A DNA stretch of 64,000 nt from Blastobasis lacticolella (lineage: Eukaryota; Arthropoda; Insecta; Lepidoptera; Blastobasidae), in assembly GCA_905147135.1 (NCBI GenBank), contig LR990060.1, positions 15,082,001-15,146,000 on the forward strand, read 5' to 3'. Both the position numbers and the translations under genes were made by a program. Positions 29,081 through 39,559 of the stretch are shown piece by piece (position 1 is the first letter of the stretch; the number at the start of each line of letters is the position of its first letter). Under the pieces are notes generated by a model. That model worked only from the letters and a program-made list of their open reading frames with translations, searched no databases and was not told the DNA's origin.

Positions 29081-29535
29081 CTCGTTTTTTTTGTGTGTGT
29101 AAATCTTCAAAAGATACACGTCACCCGGGGGAATGACGAGAACATGTGGGATTGCCCAAAAATGGACCCTACCCACTAAAACCCCTCTATGTATCCACAG
29201 CCGCTTTTTATCGGAACACTACGGGAGCTCATAGATAGTTTTCGCTATGGTGTTACAGCGTAAACCCAAGCAGTGTTGGGTCAGTCAACACATACAGGAA
29301 ACGTCCTGATACACTGGAGAGACTTCAGTCTTGAAAAGCAATGATATTTAATATAGATTTACTGTGACATATTTTCGCCATTAGCAATTTAAATACATGT
29401 TAAGTTAAATTGATGTCAATAATATAACTGTCAACACAAAGTAATTCACAATAATGCTTCTTCCAAAACAAAAATGTGGGACGCTTCACGATTTTGCGTG
29501 TCATCCTTGCCCAGGGGCCATGTTAATGTCCTGAA
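29081..29535. other. Unassigned interval
   Basis: AT-rich, with no ORF or repeat that I can support. Confidence 0.4.
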
Positions 29536-29539
29536 TTCT

Positions 29540-30265
29540 TATAATAATGGGACTTGAGTTCTCTTTGAAGACTCAGTTCTTTTTAAAGACTCGAGTCCGA
29601 GTTCAGTTGAGTCTTTTAAAGGAAGACTTAAGTCATGACAAAAATAATTCATGGCAGAGTCTTTTCAAAATAACTCGGGATTGAGTCCTCGCGAATGGAC
29701 CGCGCAAATTTTATATCATAAACTTTGTCTAGCTCTAGCACTAGCTCATGACTCAGTTCAGTTCAAAGAACTTAAAGGATTCAAAAGACTCTAATTACTC
29801 AAGACCAAAGGACTCAGAGTATTCACAGGGGCGATCCAGCTCCTAAAAATGGTTATGGGCTTGACCACCTGAAAATCAGCGAAGTGCAAGCCGGATTTCG
29901 TAAAAGCTGAAACAATATTACCTAATAAAAGTAACATATATCAAGGAATGAGCGAGCAGAGCGAGCTCGACAATTTTGACATTTTGGCATTTAAAAGCTG
30001 GGGTACTGACCGGACCAGACCGTTTTACTATTTATCGTTAGCCTTTGGACCTCTATTAGGGTTTTGGGCATGCCCACCGTGCCTACAACGCTGGATCCGC
30101 GCTTGAGTACTCGAAGGACTCAAAGGACACAAAGGCTAAAAGATTCAATAGACTCAAAGGGCTCCAAAGCCTCAAAGTACTCAAAGGACTCAAAAGACTC
30201 GCGAGACTAATAACAGTTTCGAGTAATGCAAAATGACTCAAGACTGAAAGACTCAAGTCTACAGC
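29540..30265. repeat. GACTC-rich degenerate repeat tract
   Basis: Two blocks (29540-29830 and 30095-30265) are crowded with actcaaag, gactcaag, gagtctt and gactcgag words. The second approximates a 9-bp unit aaggactca. The intervening ~260 bp lacks it. No coding frame follows the repeat. Confidence 0.6.
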
Positions 30266-30554
30266 ACTAGTTTGAAAAGGAAAATTTGACACTCCGGTAT
30301 CGCAGTGAAAATCTGGAGAAGTAGGCCCCTATCGGTAAGTCTTTGCATTGTTTGGTTAGGGTTATCGCTTCAGAGGCGAATGACCTTGTCTAATACGGTT
30401 ATCGATTTGCTGTTACATGGGCAGCGACCTTTTTTTCTGCGATGTGACGAATTCTGTGAATTGAGTGCAGCAGAACATGTACATAATGTGATTTTTATTT
30501 ATCTGGGGCGCCATGTCCACGGACTGTCTCCATGAAAGAATTGAAAAAAATCAT

Positions 30555-30895
30555 TACTGTTGGTTAATGTCTCCGTTGTGCTCGCAAAGGCCTGGAGTCC
30601 GCCTTGACTATGATCCAGGATTTGGCAGATCAGGTACAGTGAAGCGACTGCCATCTTACCTCCGCGGCCCTGCTACCAGTGGAACCTGACTATATTTGAT
30701 CATGGTTACACATTTAAGCGCCTGAATGTGCAGGTCTTATCACGATGTTTTCCCTCACCGTAAAAGCATCGGTTAGTATTCAACCAATTTATAAAACATT
30801 ACTCAGAAAATAGTCATTAATACATGGCCGCAGTAGGATTCGAACCGGTACCTCTCGCTTACGAGTCGGATACCGTAACCACTTCCTTGAGAGAA
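30555..30895 (-). mobile_element. SINE S1, nearly full length
   Basis: From the 3' end (tgctcgcaaaggcctggagt, gatccaggatttggcagatc) through cttatcacgatgttttccct to the tRNA-like head (ggattcgaaccggtacctct, cggataccgtaaccac). The most complete S1 copy on this strand. Confidence 0.8.
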
Positions 30896-30899
30896 GTGA

Positions 30900-31255
30900 A
30901 TAGGTATTTAATAGACTGGTATGCTCCACCGGAAACTGCATCTGCACTGAGATGGTAGTCAAATACCTGACCATTTTCTATAAAAGTAAAAAGATCCCGC
31001 TATGCCCAACTTCTCTAAAAAGAGAGTGATGTCCGATTTTACTGAACTTTAGGCGACGCCTGAGTTACTTTAAAATATTCCCAGCAAGAAAAAGCATTGC
31101 ACCATGCTTTGTCTTGTTACACCAATCTTACGTGAAACCAAACTCACTACGTCACTCTTAACTGTATGACACTGATTTTATGAATCCTAAATAGAAAGGC
31201 GCCATCTTAAGAGGCGCCGAAGTTTAGTGAAACCGGGCAATATAGTTAAATTTTA
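30900..31255. other. Unassigned interval
   Basis: No supported gene. gaggcgccgaagtttagtga near 31210 is not repeated elsewhere in the window. Confidence 0.4.
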
Positions 31256-31258
31256 GAC

Positions 31259-31870
31259 TTAGGCTCATTGATTTACTACCAACCGTAGATAAAGCACTTC
31301 ATACAAAAATGTGCTTGAAATCTGTCGCCTAATTGACTATACATTTGTACGTAGCAATTTATTTGCTAAATACGCACGCCCGAATTAAAATGCCATTACG
31401 TACAGTATCGTATTTACCAAATATCAACTTTTTTTCATACTTATAAAGCTCAAAATTGCTTTTCGCGCTGTGGATAATGCTGCGACTCCATTTCTTTTAG
31501 CAAGCAATCATTGTTTTCGCTTTAACGCATGCGCATGATTGAGACAACTGACGTGATGTCTGACACTGACAATATGTCTATGATTAAAATAATTAATTTT
31601 GATGGTTTTTTATGTGTAAATCGCTATATTTATGCATGATAAGATGTATAATGTGTTTATTCACGCAAAATATGAAATCCCATCCTTCTTTCGTCGTTTA
31701 AGGCCATTGTTTCGACAATTTTTGAACGCGCACTTGGGCATGTTTACGTGCCGACGGCTATTGACGGACTACGGAAAAGGACTGCTTGACTAGCGATTAA
31801 GCAGTCCTTCACCGGCCCACTTTTCAAGCGTTCATGCTATCTACGGTTAGTAATAAATCAATGCTTAGGC
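31259..31870. mobile_element. TIR-bounded element of ~610 bp
   Basis: Outer arms 31259-31291 and 31838-31870 are inverted repeats (cattgatttactaccaacc against ggttagtaataaatcaatg). A smaller hairpin (aaggactgctt / aagcagtcctt, 31777-31809) lies inside. No transposase ORF, so this is a non-autonomous DNA element. Confidence 0.6.
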
Positions 31871-32075
31871 TGCTCTCGTTGACCCACAGCTTACAGAACG
31901 GCCTTGATCGTGAGTCAGTCAGGCCAACCCATGCTTTGGCCTTGCCAAGGGCAAGCGAGTCGCGTGAGTCGAGCGAGGTCACAGCGGTATCGCGATTGCC
32001 GTAGCGATGCTAGTGATGCTCCTGCCGATTGTTGACCTCGGAATTGTAGCAAATTTCTGGCAAATATTACTTACT

Positions 32076-32168
32076 TACTTACTTCGCTGGCTCAGCGACC
32101 CGAAGTGGATCTTGGCCTCCGACACAAGAACTCGCCATTGGTCCCTATCCTGCGCCACTTGTTCCCAG
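32076..32168 (-). pseudogene. LINE C-terminal fragment (QDRDQWRVLVSEA...FGS type)
   Basis: The minus strand encodes AQDRDQWRVLVSEAKIHFGS, a frequent C-terminus of an RTE/Jockey-like lepidopteran LINE. It lies head to head with the plus-strand fragment just to the right. Confidence 0.65.
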
Positions 32169-32171
32169 TTC

Positions 32172-32288
32172 GTTATCTAATATCATCGGAGAGATTAAAG
32201 CTGCTCGACTTCGCTGGCTCGGACACATTGAGAGAATGGGAGAGGATCGTGCAGCCAAACGTGCCTACCTGGGACGAATAGCCGAATA
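32172..32288 (+). pseudogene. LINE C-terminal fragment (RLRWLGHIERMGEDRA type)
   Basis: The plus strand encodes RLRWLGHIERMGEDRAAKRA, a segment normally found upstream of the QDRDQWR motif in the same kind of LINE. The inverted junction at ~32170 suggests rearrangement or two insertions. Confidence 0.6.
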
Positions 32289-32299
32289 GCCGGCAAATA

Positions 32300-32470
32300 T
32301 TATTATTTATTTATTTATTTAACACTTTATTGTACATTAACAGTATAATTATCACAGATTCTGCAAGATTATGACAAGTACAAAGGCGGTTTTATCGCCA
32401 ATAGCGATCTCTTCCAGACAACCATTTACATGGATATAGTGGAGGTAGGAAAGCAAAAAACTAGTAGGCA
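32300..32470 (-). mobile_element. LINE 3' UTR fragment, (AAAT)n tail
   Basis: Starts with (tttat)n and then aacactttattgtacatta (AATAAA in the minus sense), followed by acaaaggcggttttatcgcc and atctcttccagacaacc, a familiar LINE 3' UTR arrangement. Confidence 0.55.
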
Positions 32471-32680
32471 ATGTACATTTGATTTGATTTGAATGTATTG
32501 TGAGTTTTTAACAACCGATGCTGAAAGAGATGCGTTTATCTGTGTGTCTGTAGCATCGTAGGTAGTACCCGAATGGTTAGACCTATTTCGAGGCAGTTTA
32601 ATCCAGATAGACCAGCTCGTCTCATGCTCGTATTGACATATAATAGGTATTATTAGTGAATAAGTACAATGACATTGGCC

Positions 32681-32782
32681 ACCAACCCGCCTGCCAAGCG
32701 TGGAGATTATGGCAATAACCTCCCCTTTCGTGGGAGAGGCCCTAAGTCTTGCAGTCGACTGTTACGGGCTGTGATGATGAAG
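32681..32782 (+). repeat. Family A, 3' half only
   Basis: Starts at ccaacccgcctgccaagcg and ends ctgtgatgatgaa. Consistent with 5' truncation of a retroposed copy. Confidence 0.75.
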
Positions 32783-32939
32783 TACAATGACATATTATTT
32801 TATTTTCTATTTTTTTTCAAATTATTTCATTCTGTATTGACATATTTTTTTTTTGGATAAGTAGTTATTTATTGGGATTTTATGATTTAATTGTTGAAAC
32901 TGACATTATAATTATTCTTTTTACGTTATCGATGTATGT

Positions 32940-33060
32940 TTTTATAAATTATTGCATGCCAGATTCTGGCAAATTGTGTGAACCGGTGTGAAAATGTTAA
33001 TTAAGGTCTATTGTAAACCACATTTTAAGCAATAAAATATATTCTATTCTATTCTATTCT
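32940..33060 (+). mobile_element. LINE 3' tail, (TTCTA)n
   Basis: ttaagcaataaaatatattc leads into a (ctatt)n array, the plus-strand equivalent of the stub at 7433-7500. Confidence 0.55.
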
Positions 33061-33480
33061 CGGCGTGTCCTAAAACTTGCACAATGGAGGATTAATGCGT
33101 CGTCGAATAGGCAGGCACTGGACGAACATAGAGTAAGTGTTAGTTTTGATAATAATACAAGAATAATTAATTTGGGAAATATTTCAGTAAGTTTAGTATT
33201 CAGACTTTGTCGGCGGTCTTCCGACATCTTTGTTTGAGGTGAAGTTTGCTAGTTTAAGTCCATGTTTTTGACTTACCTGTGTATTAAGCGGTTGGTTAGA
33301 CAAAGGTTGCCTGGCAGAGATCGCTTGCAGCGTTAGGGCCGCCTTTGCCCACAACTAGATAAGGTCTTTTCCTGTTTTTTTTTATGAAGTTATTCTTGTG
33401 TGAGTATTTATCTATCAGCACGTGGTAACAAGCACTGTTTACGGAACGGGGGCGTGGTCGATAACTTATAATAAATCTCA
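33061..33480. other. Mostly unassigned, with a LINE 3' UTR scrap
   Basis: gttgcctggcagagatcgct and gggccgcctttgcccac (33307-33352) resemble the LINE 3' UTR at 57070 and 27580. The remainder is not recognised. Confidence 0.4.
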
Positions 33481-33499
33481 ACGTCAGCTAAAAGGCAAT

Positions 33500-33590
33500 G
33501 GAAAGGGCTACTGTGCGCGAACTTAGGAGATATGCTGACGAGCCAAGGTCACCTTAATAGCCAGAGGGATTGTTAGGCTCAAGTGGCAGT
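33500..33590 (+). pseudogene. RTE-like LINE fragment
   Basis: cgagccaaggtcacctta and aggctcaagtggcagtag match the start of the RTE fragment at 46604. Only ~90 bp is seen. Confidence 0.5.
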
Positions 33591-33889
33591 AGACATGTAC
33601 CCTCGTACCCTCAAAATTAACGAATTAACGCAGCCAGCTTTCTGGGCACGATTCCAGGAGCAGCGGTGTGGACATTTTTAATTTTCATTGCGTATGTATA
33701 GTGTTTTTATATGTTTTTTTCCCTCTTCTTCTTTCAATGTAAATACCCTTTCATTTCGTCTGTTCTATGAGTAAATAAATACTTACAAATTATTTATTGA
33801 AGTAGGATCAATTAATCTTTTATCAAACGTCAAAAACTATGGGTAAACAATCGATCGTCCCTGGCCTCAAGTACGCTAGTTTACTAAAA

Positions 33890-34065
33890 GCTTGATCGCA
33901 TTGTAATTGGATTGTAATCGCAGCTCAATTTCAGTTCGACACGTTCTTGGTATTCTGATACTGTTACCATTGGTTCGATTGGATTGTAATTTGGCACAGT
34001 TTGGCACGTTTTTGGTATTCTGCTACAATCAAAACTACCATTGACTCTTTCATCGTCGGCTGTTA
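33890..34065 (+). repeat. Dispersed repeat M, mate of 57715-57930
   Basis: Both contain attgtaatt, aatcgcagctcaat, ggttcgat and ttttggtattctgctacaat several times in a partly tandem layout. Class unknown; a MITE is possible. Confidence 0.5.
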
Positions 34066-34625
34066 AAAACAGGATCTTTAACTTACGAAACTGACGGCGA
34101 AGGGTAAAGCCCTCCAGTTATGATAGAGACCCAAGTCCAGCAATTGACAAACTGAAATTGTTTTTAGGACAGTTTATCTTTTTCCCAAGTGACCAATTTA
34201 AATGACCTCCCTAATGTATGAAAGCCAGTACTACGGAGAGGTAAAGCTATATCTCTGCTTCTACCCAACCGAATTAGATGAAACATGGCCTACATTTTAA
34301 GTTGGACCCGAAACTACCAAACTGTGAAAACCCCATCAACAATCCGCTCGTCGCCATTATCATATTTTTTATAGTTTAGCTGGTCTGTTATGGTTCTACA
34401 TCAGGTGTTTCAGTTTCCAAAATCAATAACACCCTATTTATTGCCCAGGTTAATTAGCAACACAACAAACAAAAGTTCCATTTAAATCGGTCTAGTAGTT
34501 CCGGAGATTAGCGTGAACAAACAGACAAAAATCTAAAAAATCATATTTTGTTTCTTATCGCCTTAAATTATTTTTTGTAAATATATTCAATATACAGACA
34601 CATCTTCTTACTGTTTTATTATATG

Positions 34626-34898
34626 TATACAGGGTGTTACATAATATATGTATAAAGCCGTGAACTGGTTAGAGTGTTAAACATAATAAAACGATAGGTA
34701 CAATTATTTCTGTTGTACGTGGAATTTTTGTACCTATCGTTTTCATACATTTAGCACTCTATACGGTTCACGGCTTCATACATATGTTATATAAAAAAAA
34801 TTCACGTACGACAGAAATAATTGTACCTATCGTTTTATTATGTTTAACACTCCATCCAGTTCACGGCTTTATACATATATTATGTAACACCCTGTATA
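34626..34898. mobile_element. Young MITE with perfect 41-bp TIRs
   Basis: The first 41 bp (tatacagggtgttacataat...) and last 41 bp are exact inverted copies. The arms continue nearly perfectly to ~110 bp. The centre carries an additional, diverged right-type arm (34728-34787), so the element is one left arm followed by two right arms. TATA at both tips fits a TA-targeting (Tc1/mariner-like) element. No transposase. Confidence 0.85.
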
Positions 34899-35221
34899 GA
34901 TCATGCCGTTGTATCAGTTGTATACTTGTTGAATCATTCGAGAAGAATTCGATCCTACAAATCCTACATATCAGTGATCGATCCATTCCTTCCTTGGAAT
35001 CCGAAACAAATGCGTCAATTTGTAACCATAACGTCTGTAAGTGATTCTAGTATGATTGATTATTTACTAAACTTAAGTAGTTTTCCGACGTATTTCGCGG
35101 AAATATTTAGTGCGGAGCCACACTGCTGCGTAGGATATACGCCTTACTGTCAAAGGCTTCACACGAGTCAACTATCTCACAATAATAATGGTAGAAAGTC
35201 AAATAAACATGTTTTTGTACC

Positions 35222-35392
35222 TTGTCGAGGATATCAACCGGCGGAAAATTCATTTCACTACTGTCACATTTATCTATTTATTTGCTTCAAGCAAGAAAAA
35301 GTATATACAAACACAAATTCACAATAATTAGAAAAATATTCCGTTTAGCGGGATAATAATTATATACATCGGCTATTACAAATATAAATAGG
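35222..35392 (+). repeat. Dispersed repeat, mate of 3375-3545
   Basis: Shares gaggatatcaaccggcgg, cacatttatctatttatttg and ccgtttagcgggataataat with the reverse complement of 3375-3545. The 133-codon ORF ending here is therefore doubtful as a gene. Confidence 0.6.
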
Positions 35393-35512
35393 AAAGTTAG
35401 AATTTTTTTTCCTTTTTAATTTTTTAATGACATATTTAGGTATTCTGCTTACATATCGTCGCGCCCGGGCGCGATTTTAAAGAAAAATATTTTTTTTTCT
35501 TTAAAGTCTTGC

Positions 35513-35630
35513 AATTAAAAGTCAAAAGTCAACATTTCTTTATTGAGTAGGACATTACATTTCTCTTTCAATCGTCAAAGAGGAGAGGGTAGGAAAGTAG
35601 GAAGGAAACACACAGTGACATGTTATAGCA
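35513..35630 (-). mobile_element. LINE family G tail fragment
   Basis: A hexanucleotide-like (aaagtc)n tip, tttctttattgagtaggaca, and then aaacacacagtgacatg: the last ~115 bp of G. Confidence 0.6.
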
Positions 35631-35785
35631 GAAACTGAGTTTGACGCCAGAGGAAACTTCAACTCTGACGTAAACTAGAGAAAGAATTGATCTTGAAGGA
35701 AAACAAACAAGTATGTACAGGATACTTAGAATTTATTGCAAATATGTTACGTTAAGGTAATAATATTATGTTTGTGTATCCTTCT

Positions 35786-35975
35786 CGCCGTCAATGGCCG
35801 AGTGGCAAAGGTATCTGACTCGTAAGCGAAAGGAACCGGGTTCGAATCCCACTGCGGCCATGTACCAATGACTCTTTTCTGAGGTATGCACATTAGTTGA
35901 ATGCAAACCGAAGCTTTTACAGTGAGGGAAAACATCGTGATTAATCCTGCACATTCAAGGGTCTAACTGGCTGGT
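35786..35975 (+). mobile_element. SINE S1, 5' half
   Basis: tRNA-like head (ggccgagtggcaaaggtatc, B box gggttcgaatccc) and body to cgtgattaatcctgcacatt; it stops about half-way. The head has an anticodon-like cgt but no stable acceptor stem. Confidence 0.75.
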
Positions 35976-36009
35976 AGTAATGGGCAGGTTACCAAATAAA
36001 AAAATATAT

Positions 36010-36060
36010 ATCACTAAGAAAGAAGAAAGAAAGAAGACATTTATTACCCGTAGACACCAC
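36010..36060 (-). mobile_element. (CTTT)n-tailed element 3' end
   Basis: The minus strand reads tgtcgtggtgtctacgggta, ataaatgtct, then a CTTT-rich tail. Same family as the stub nested in S2 at 8662-8721. Confidence 0.55.
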
Positions 36061-36289
36061 GACACAAGACAACGACGAAATAACCCTAAATGAAATATTC
36101 AAAAGCCCCAAAAACCCTGTACTGTTTACATATACAAGGGTAGTTTACGGTTTCAAAGGGTACAAAAATTATATGGGTTTAGGGGTACAAATGATATTTG
36201 CGTCGCCTACAGGTGTAAACGGGGAATTCAGAAGCAAGCGTTCAATCTATAGCTAACCCTATTAGGGACAAACAGCTGCGATTTACGCC

Positions 36290-36530
36290 CACTACTCAGC
36301 CTAGGCCTCCCCCAGAAACCTCCAGGACGGCCGGTCCTGTGCCTTCCGCATCCAGCTGGTACCTACAATATTTACCAGGTCGTCAGTCTACCTGGTGAGA
36401 GACCTACCCACGCTGCGTCTTCCGGTACGTGGTCGCCACTCGAGAACTTTACTGCCTACTGCCAGTTTAGCCTGGCACCCTTCAGGCTATGTCGGTGACC
36501 TCGGTTCGCTTGCGGATCTCCTCATTTCTG
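36290..36530 (-). pseudogene. RTE-like LINE 3' end
   Basis: The minus strand retains RTGRRSVGRSLTR-like and the gaagcgcaggaccgg-type coding phrase. The order is ctcagcctaggcctccccca, accaggtcgtcagtctacct, then ccactcgagaactttactgc. Indels disrupt the frame. Confidence 0.65.
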
Positions 36531-36884
36531 ATTCGATCGCGCAACGTGACTCCGAGCATAGCCCTTTCCATTGCCCTTTGGGTGACAGTAAGCTTTCATA
36601 AAGGCCCACAGTAAACGGCCTCGTCTCTGTTCCGTAGGTCATCACTGGCAACACACGTTACTGTATGTATGTTTATGACAAACAAACAGACACCGTGCTC
36701 GCCCGCGATGGCGGCGACTGGCACAGTGGGAGGTTACCGTACGGCCTATCAACTGATAAAAACCGTATCAAATTCTTTTACGCGGCATTGTTTTGCATCT
36801 AAAATTACAAGTTTTACGCATTTGTAATCATGAATGGGTGAATCCAGAACGTTTATCCCATTCGTATTGTCTTTTAGAATTTGA

Positions 36885-37215
36885 GCGTTGGTGGCCTAAT
36901 GAAATAGTTAAGGGATCCGACTCTCGTACGCGAGAGGTAACGGGTTTTAATTACATTGCTGATATTTTCCAATAACTCTTTTAATGTACTTTAGTTGAAC
37001 ACTAACCGATGCTCTGCGATAAGGGAATACATCGAGATGAAACCTGCACATTCAGGCGCCTGAATGTGTTACCATGACTCAATCTAGTCTGGTTCCAATG
37101 TCAATAAGGCCACAGAGGTCAATTAGTAGTCGGTCCACTGTAATTACCTGATCTGCCAAATCCTGGATTATGGTCAAAGCGAACGTCGGACCCTCGCGCG
37201 CGGGAGCACAAAGGG
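36885..37215 (+). mobile_element. SINE S1, full length, diverged
   Basis: Head ttggtggcctaatgaaatag ... acgggttttaattacat (B box mutated), body aagggaatacatcgagatga, 3' part ctgatctgccaaatcctgga and gcgcgcgggagcacaa. Confidence 0.75.
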
Positions 37216-37222
37216 TACAATA

Positions 37223-37342
37223 TCATCATCATCATCAGAGCCCATAACAATCCACTGCAGGACTTCGGGCCTCTCCCACGTAAAGGGAGGTCATTGCCAT
37301 AATCTCCACGCTTGGCAGGCGGGTTGGAGATCGCAGTGCAGT
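37223..37342 (-). repeat. Family A, 3' half only
   Basis: From (atc)n to ggcgggttggagatcgcagt; it immediately follows S1. Confidence 0.75.
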
Positions 37343-37399
37343 TGATGTAAATCTACCCAGAAAGATGCAAGAGGACAATAACGCCAGCATAATTATTAC

Positions 37400-37660
37400 A
37401 AGATTTTATTTAGTTTCACATGTCCCCAGGTCTATTCGTAATAAAATCTTGCAAGTTCAATTTGACCCATTTCCCGGTTCCCGATTGAGCTGAAATTTTG
37501 CACACTCATGTAAGTTCGGTGACAATGCAATGTTATGATACCATGATACCATCGAGTTGATCTGATGATGGAGACGGAAGGTGGCCATAGGAACTTTTAA
37601 ACTACGCATGGTAAACCCATCGAGTTTGGGCTCGTTTCTTTAGGCTTGACAGATACTCTG
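37400..37660. repeat. Repeat related to 24650-25260
   Basis: gtgacaatgcaatgttatga, gatctgatgatggagacg and cccatcgagtttgggctc echo phrases in the 24.7-25.2 kb tandem region. Single unit here. Confidence 0.4.
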
Positions 37661-37999
37661 ACGGATCATAGTGAACGTGCGAACGATAAAAGCTTGGTAT
37701 GAAAAAATATTTTTCATTTGGACTTGTTTTTATGCTAAATTACAACACGTCTTAGGCTATCTGATCTGCGTAGTTGTGTATTAAAGTGTCCAGAGTCCAC
37801 TGCGTATAGAAACCCGATCCCCTAATAGTAAAACCCAGCCAACAAACAGATAAACAGACGCACCCGGCGACGGCGGCGCCTGATACCCAGTGGGAGTATC
37901 TTCCGATAAGAGCGTTATCATATTCCGCGAAGCCGCTTGTTTTGATGCTCCATTTAGGGAAATAGCAAACAAATTTGTTAATATAGATACAAGATAAAT

Positions 38000-38150
38000 T
38001 GTGAAAAATTTGATTATACTTTCATTAGTATTTTTTTACCTCGATATTTCGACGCAAAATAGGGTAAAAACAATACTAACCGTGGTAATAAACCCGATAA
38101 CATGTGCGATGACAGTGTAGTGAATAACCGCGAAAGTCTTAAAACCTATA
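38000..38150 (-). mobile_element. Half-preserved copy of the 47251-47400 hairpin element
   Basis: The minus strand reads ataggttttaagactttcgc, ggttattcactacac, catgttatcgggtttattac, cacggttagtattgtt. The second arm has decayed. Confidence 0.6.
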
Positions 38151-38430
38151 ATATGATTATATCTAGGTTGGCACCTTATGACTTAACCATGCGGAATATA
38201 GGCTGCGCGGGCGCGCAAGATCGTCTTGGCGTTATGTCTTGATAAGATGATGATGATGATGATGAAATAGCATGATTTCAAATCATATTGAATAAAGAAA
38301 ATCCCAATTTGATGTAGAGCCAGAACTTTTTACTCGTTTTGGTCAGTCAAGTGAGATGGAACGAAGTATTATTTTACGAATGTCACTAAAATAGACCTTA
38401 TTTTCGCCCTAACTTTGGGTCATATCATCT

Positions 38431-38705
38431 CAAAGAGTATTGGAATCCTTGGCGTCGACATATCGATCGAAGCCCAGTTTAGGAATCACTTGTTAGGTTA
38501 AGCTACGGTGCCTTCAAAAACACTTGGGGTGCTTAATAAAGCCCAGTGTTTCACACCGGGGCATCGACTTTTGCTGTACAAAGCACAGGTTCGTCCTCGT
38601 ATGGAGGACTGCTCATAGGCGATATGGTGCACCATTGTGGTGCCAACTCCATCCACATAATTCCATCCAACGTCGGGCTATTCGTATTGTTCCGTTTATT
38701 CTTGG
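38431..38705 (+). pseudogene. Relative of the 48927-51290 LINE, internal fragment
   Basis: Aligns to 50590-50870: IGILGVDIS, LGVLNKAQ, FTPGHRLLLYKAQVRPRMED and a NSIQRRAIRIV-like end, with frameshifts. It lacks both the RT core and the tail. Confidence 0.7.
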
Positions 38706-38759
38706 TAGTTGGGAGTCCCAACTGCCCTGGGTACCAACTCAAGACACTAGCTTTTAACA

Positions 38760-39280
38760 TAAGCTGGTCCTTGAATGTTTTTCGGTGAACCGGTTTTGCT
38801 TATGTTCTTTCGTTAGCCTCGACGCTAAGAAAGTGTAGTTATAATTTTAACATTTTTGATTTAGATGCGTTTTTTTTTTATAATTAAACTATCTCGGTTA
38901 TTATCACACATTTTAACGGTACACAGATGGTCACAGGACTATCATCGTAAAGGTAATATATCCGGATCATATCGTTAAAATGTGTGATTTACCTGAGTGT
39001 GGTTTTACAACAATGGTCAAGGAATTTTCTGTTAAACCGGTTTGAGTGTCGGGCGACCTAACGACAGGTGCTTATTTCGCCCCAAGGTTAAGTCTGGCGG
39101 TTTAGCGGGGCAATGCAACTAGTGTTCTCGGAACGATGCCCTGGGGAAACCTAGGCGCATTCGAGGAAGGGCGTTTTTTAAATTAAGTTTTATTGTAAAT
39201 ACTTTTTGATCTTAATAAACAGAGTTTGTGTATTTTTGGATGATTTTTAAACGTTACCAAGTTATCTCCAATGAATACCG
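38760..39280. other. Unassigned interval
   Basis: The words cacacattttaacggta and cgttaaaatgtgtgattt (38908, 38972) form a short inverted pair. Otherwise nothing is recognised. Confidence 0.4.
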
Positions 39281-39284
39281 GTTC

Positions 39285-39525
39285 GGTAATATCGGTGAAG
39301 GCCTACTAAGATTATTACTGCAAGCCAACTGCTCATGAGCAGGAATCATGATGTGTAATGAGCTCTTTCCTGAAGTCTTTCCTCTGCACTCTAAGATGGG
39401 GTTATTTAAAAGGCATGTCAACAGGCACCTCAAAGGTTGGCACCGCATCTACTCCTCTTAGGTTGTAGATGTCCTGGACGGCGGTGGCCGCGCACCATCA
39501 GGCGGGCCATTTGACCTACATAGTA
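39285..39525 (+). pseudogene. LINE 3' end
   Basis: Encodes VFPLHSKMGLFKRHVNRHLK then a stop, followed by gtagatgtcctggacggcgg and caccatcaggcgggcc. C-terminus and 3' UTR of a truncated LINE. Confidence 0.65.
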
Positions 39526-39559
39526 CCTAGGTACTTAATAAAAAAGATCGGAATCAAAC

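Noticed and set aside
34926..35327. A 133-codon host ORF
   Set aside because: The second half lies in a repeat shared with 3375-3545, where the frame is different and broken.
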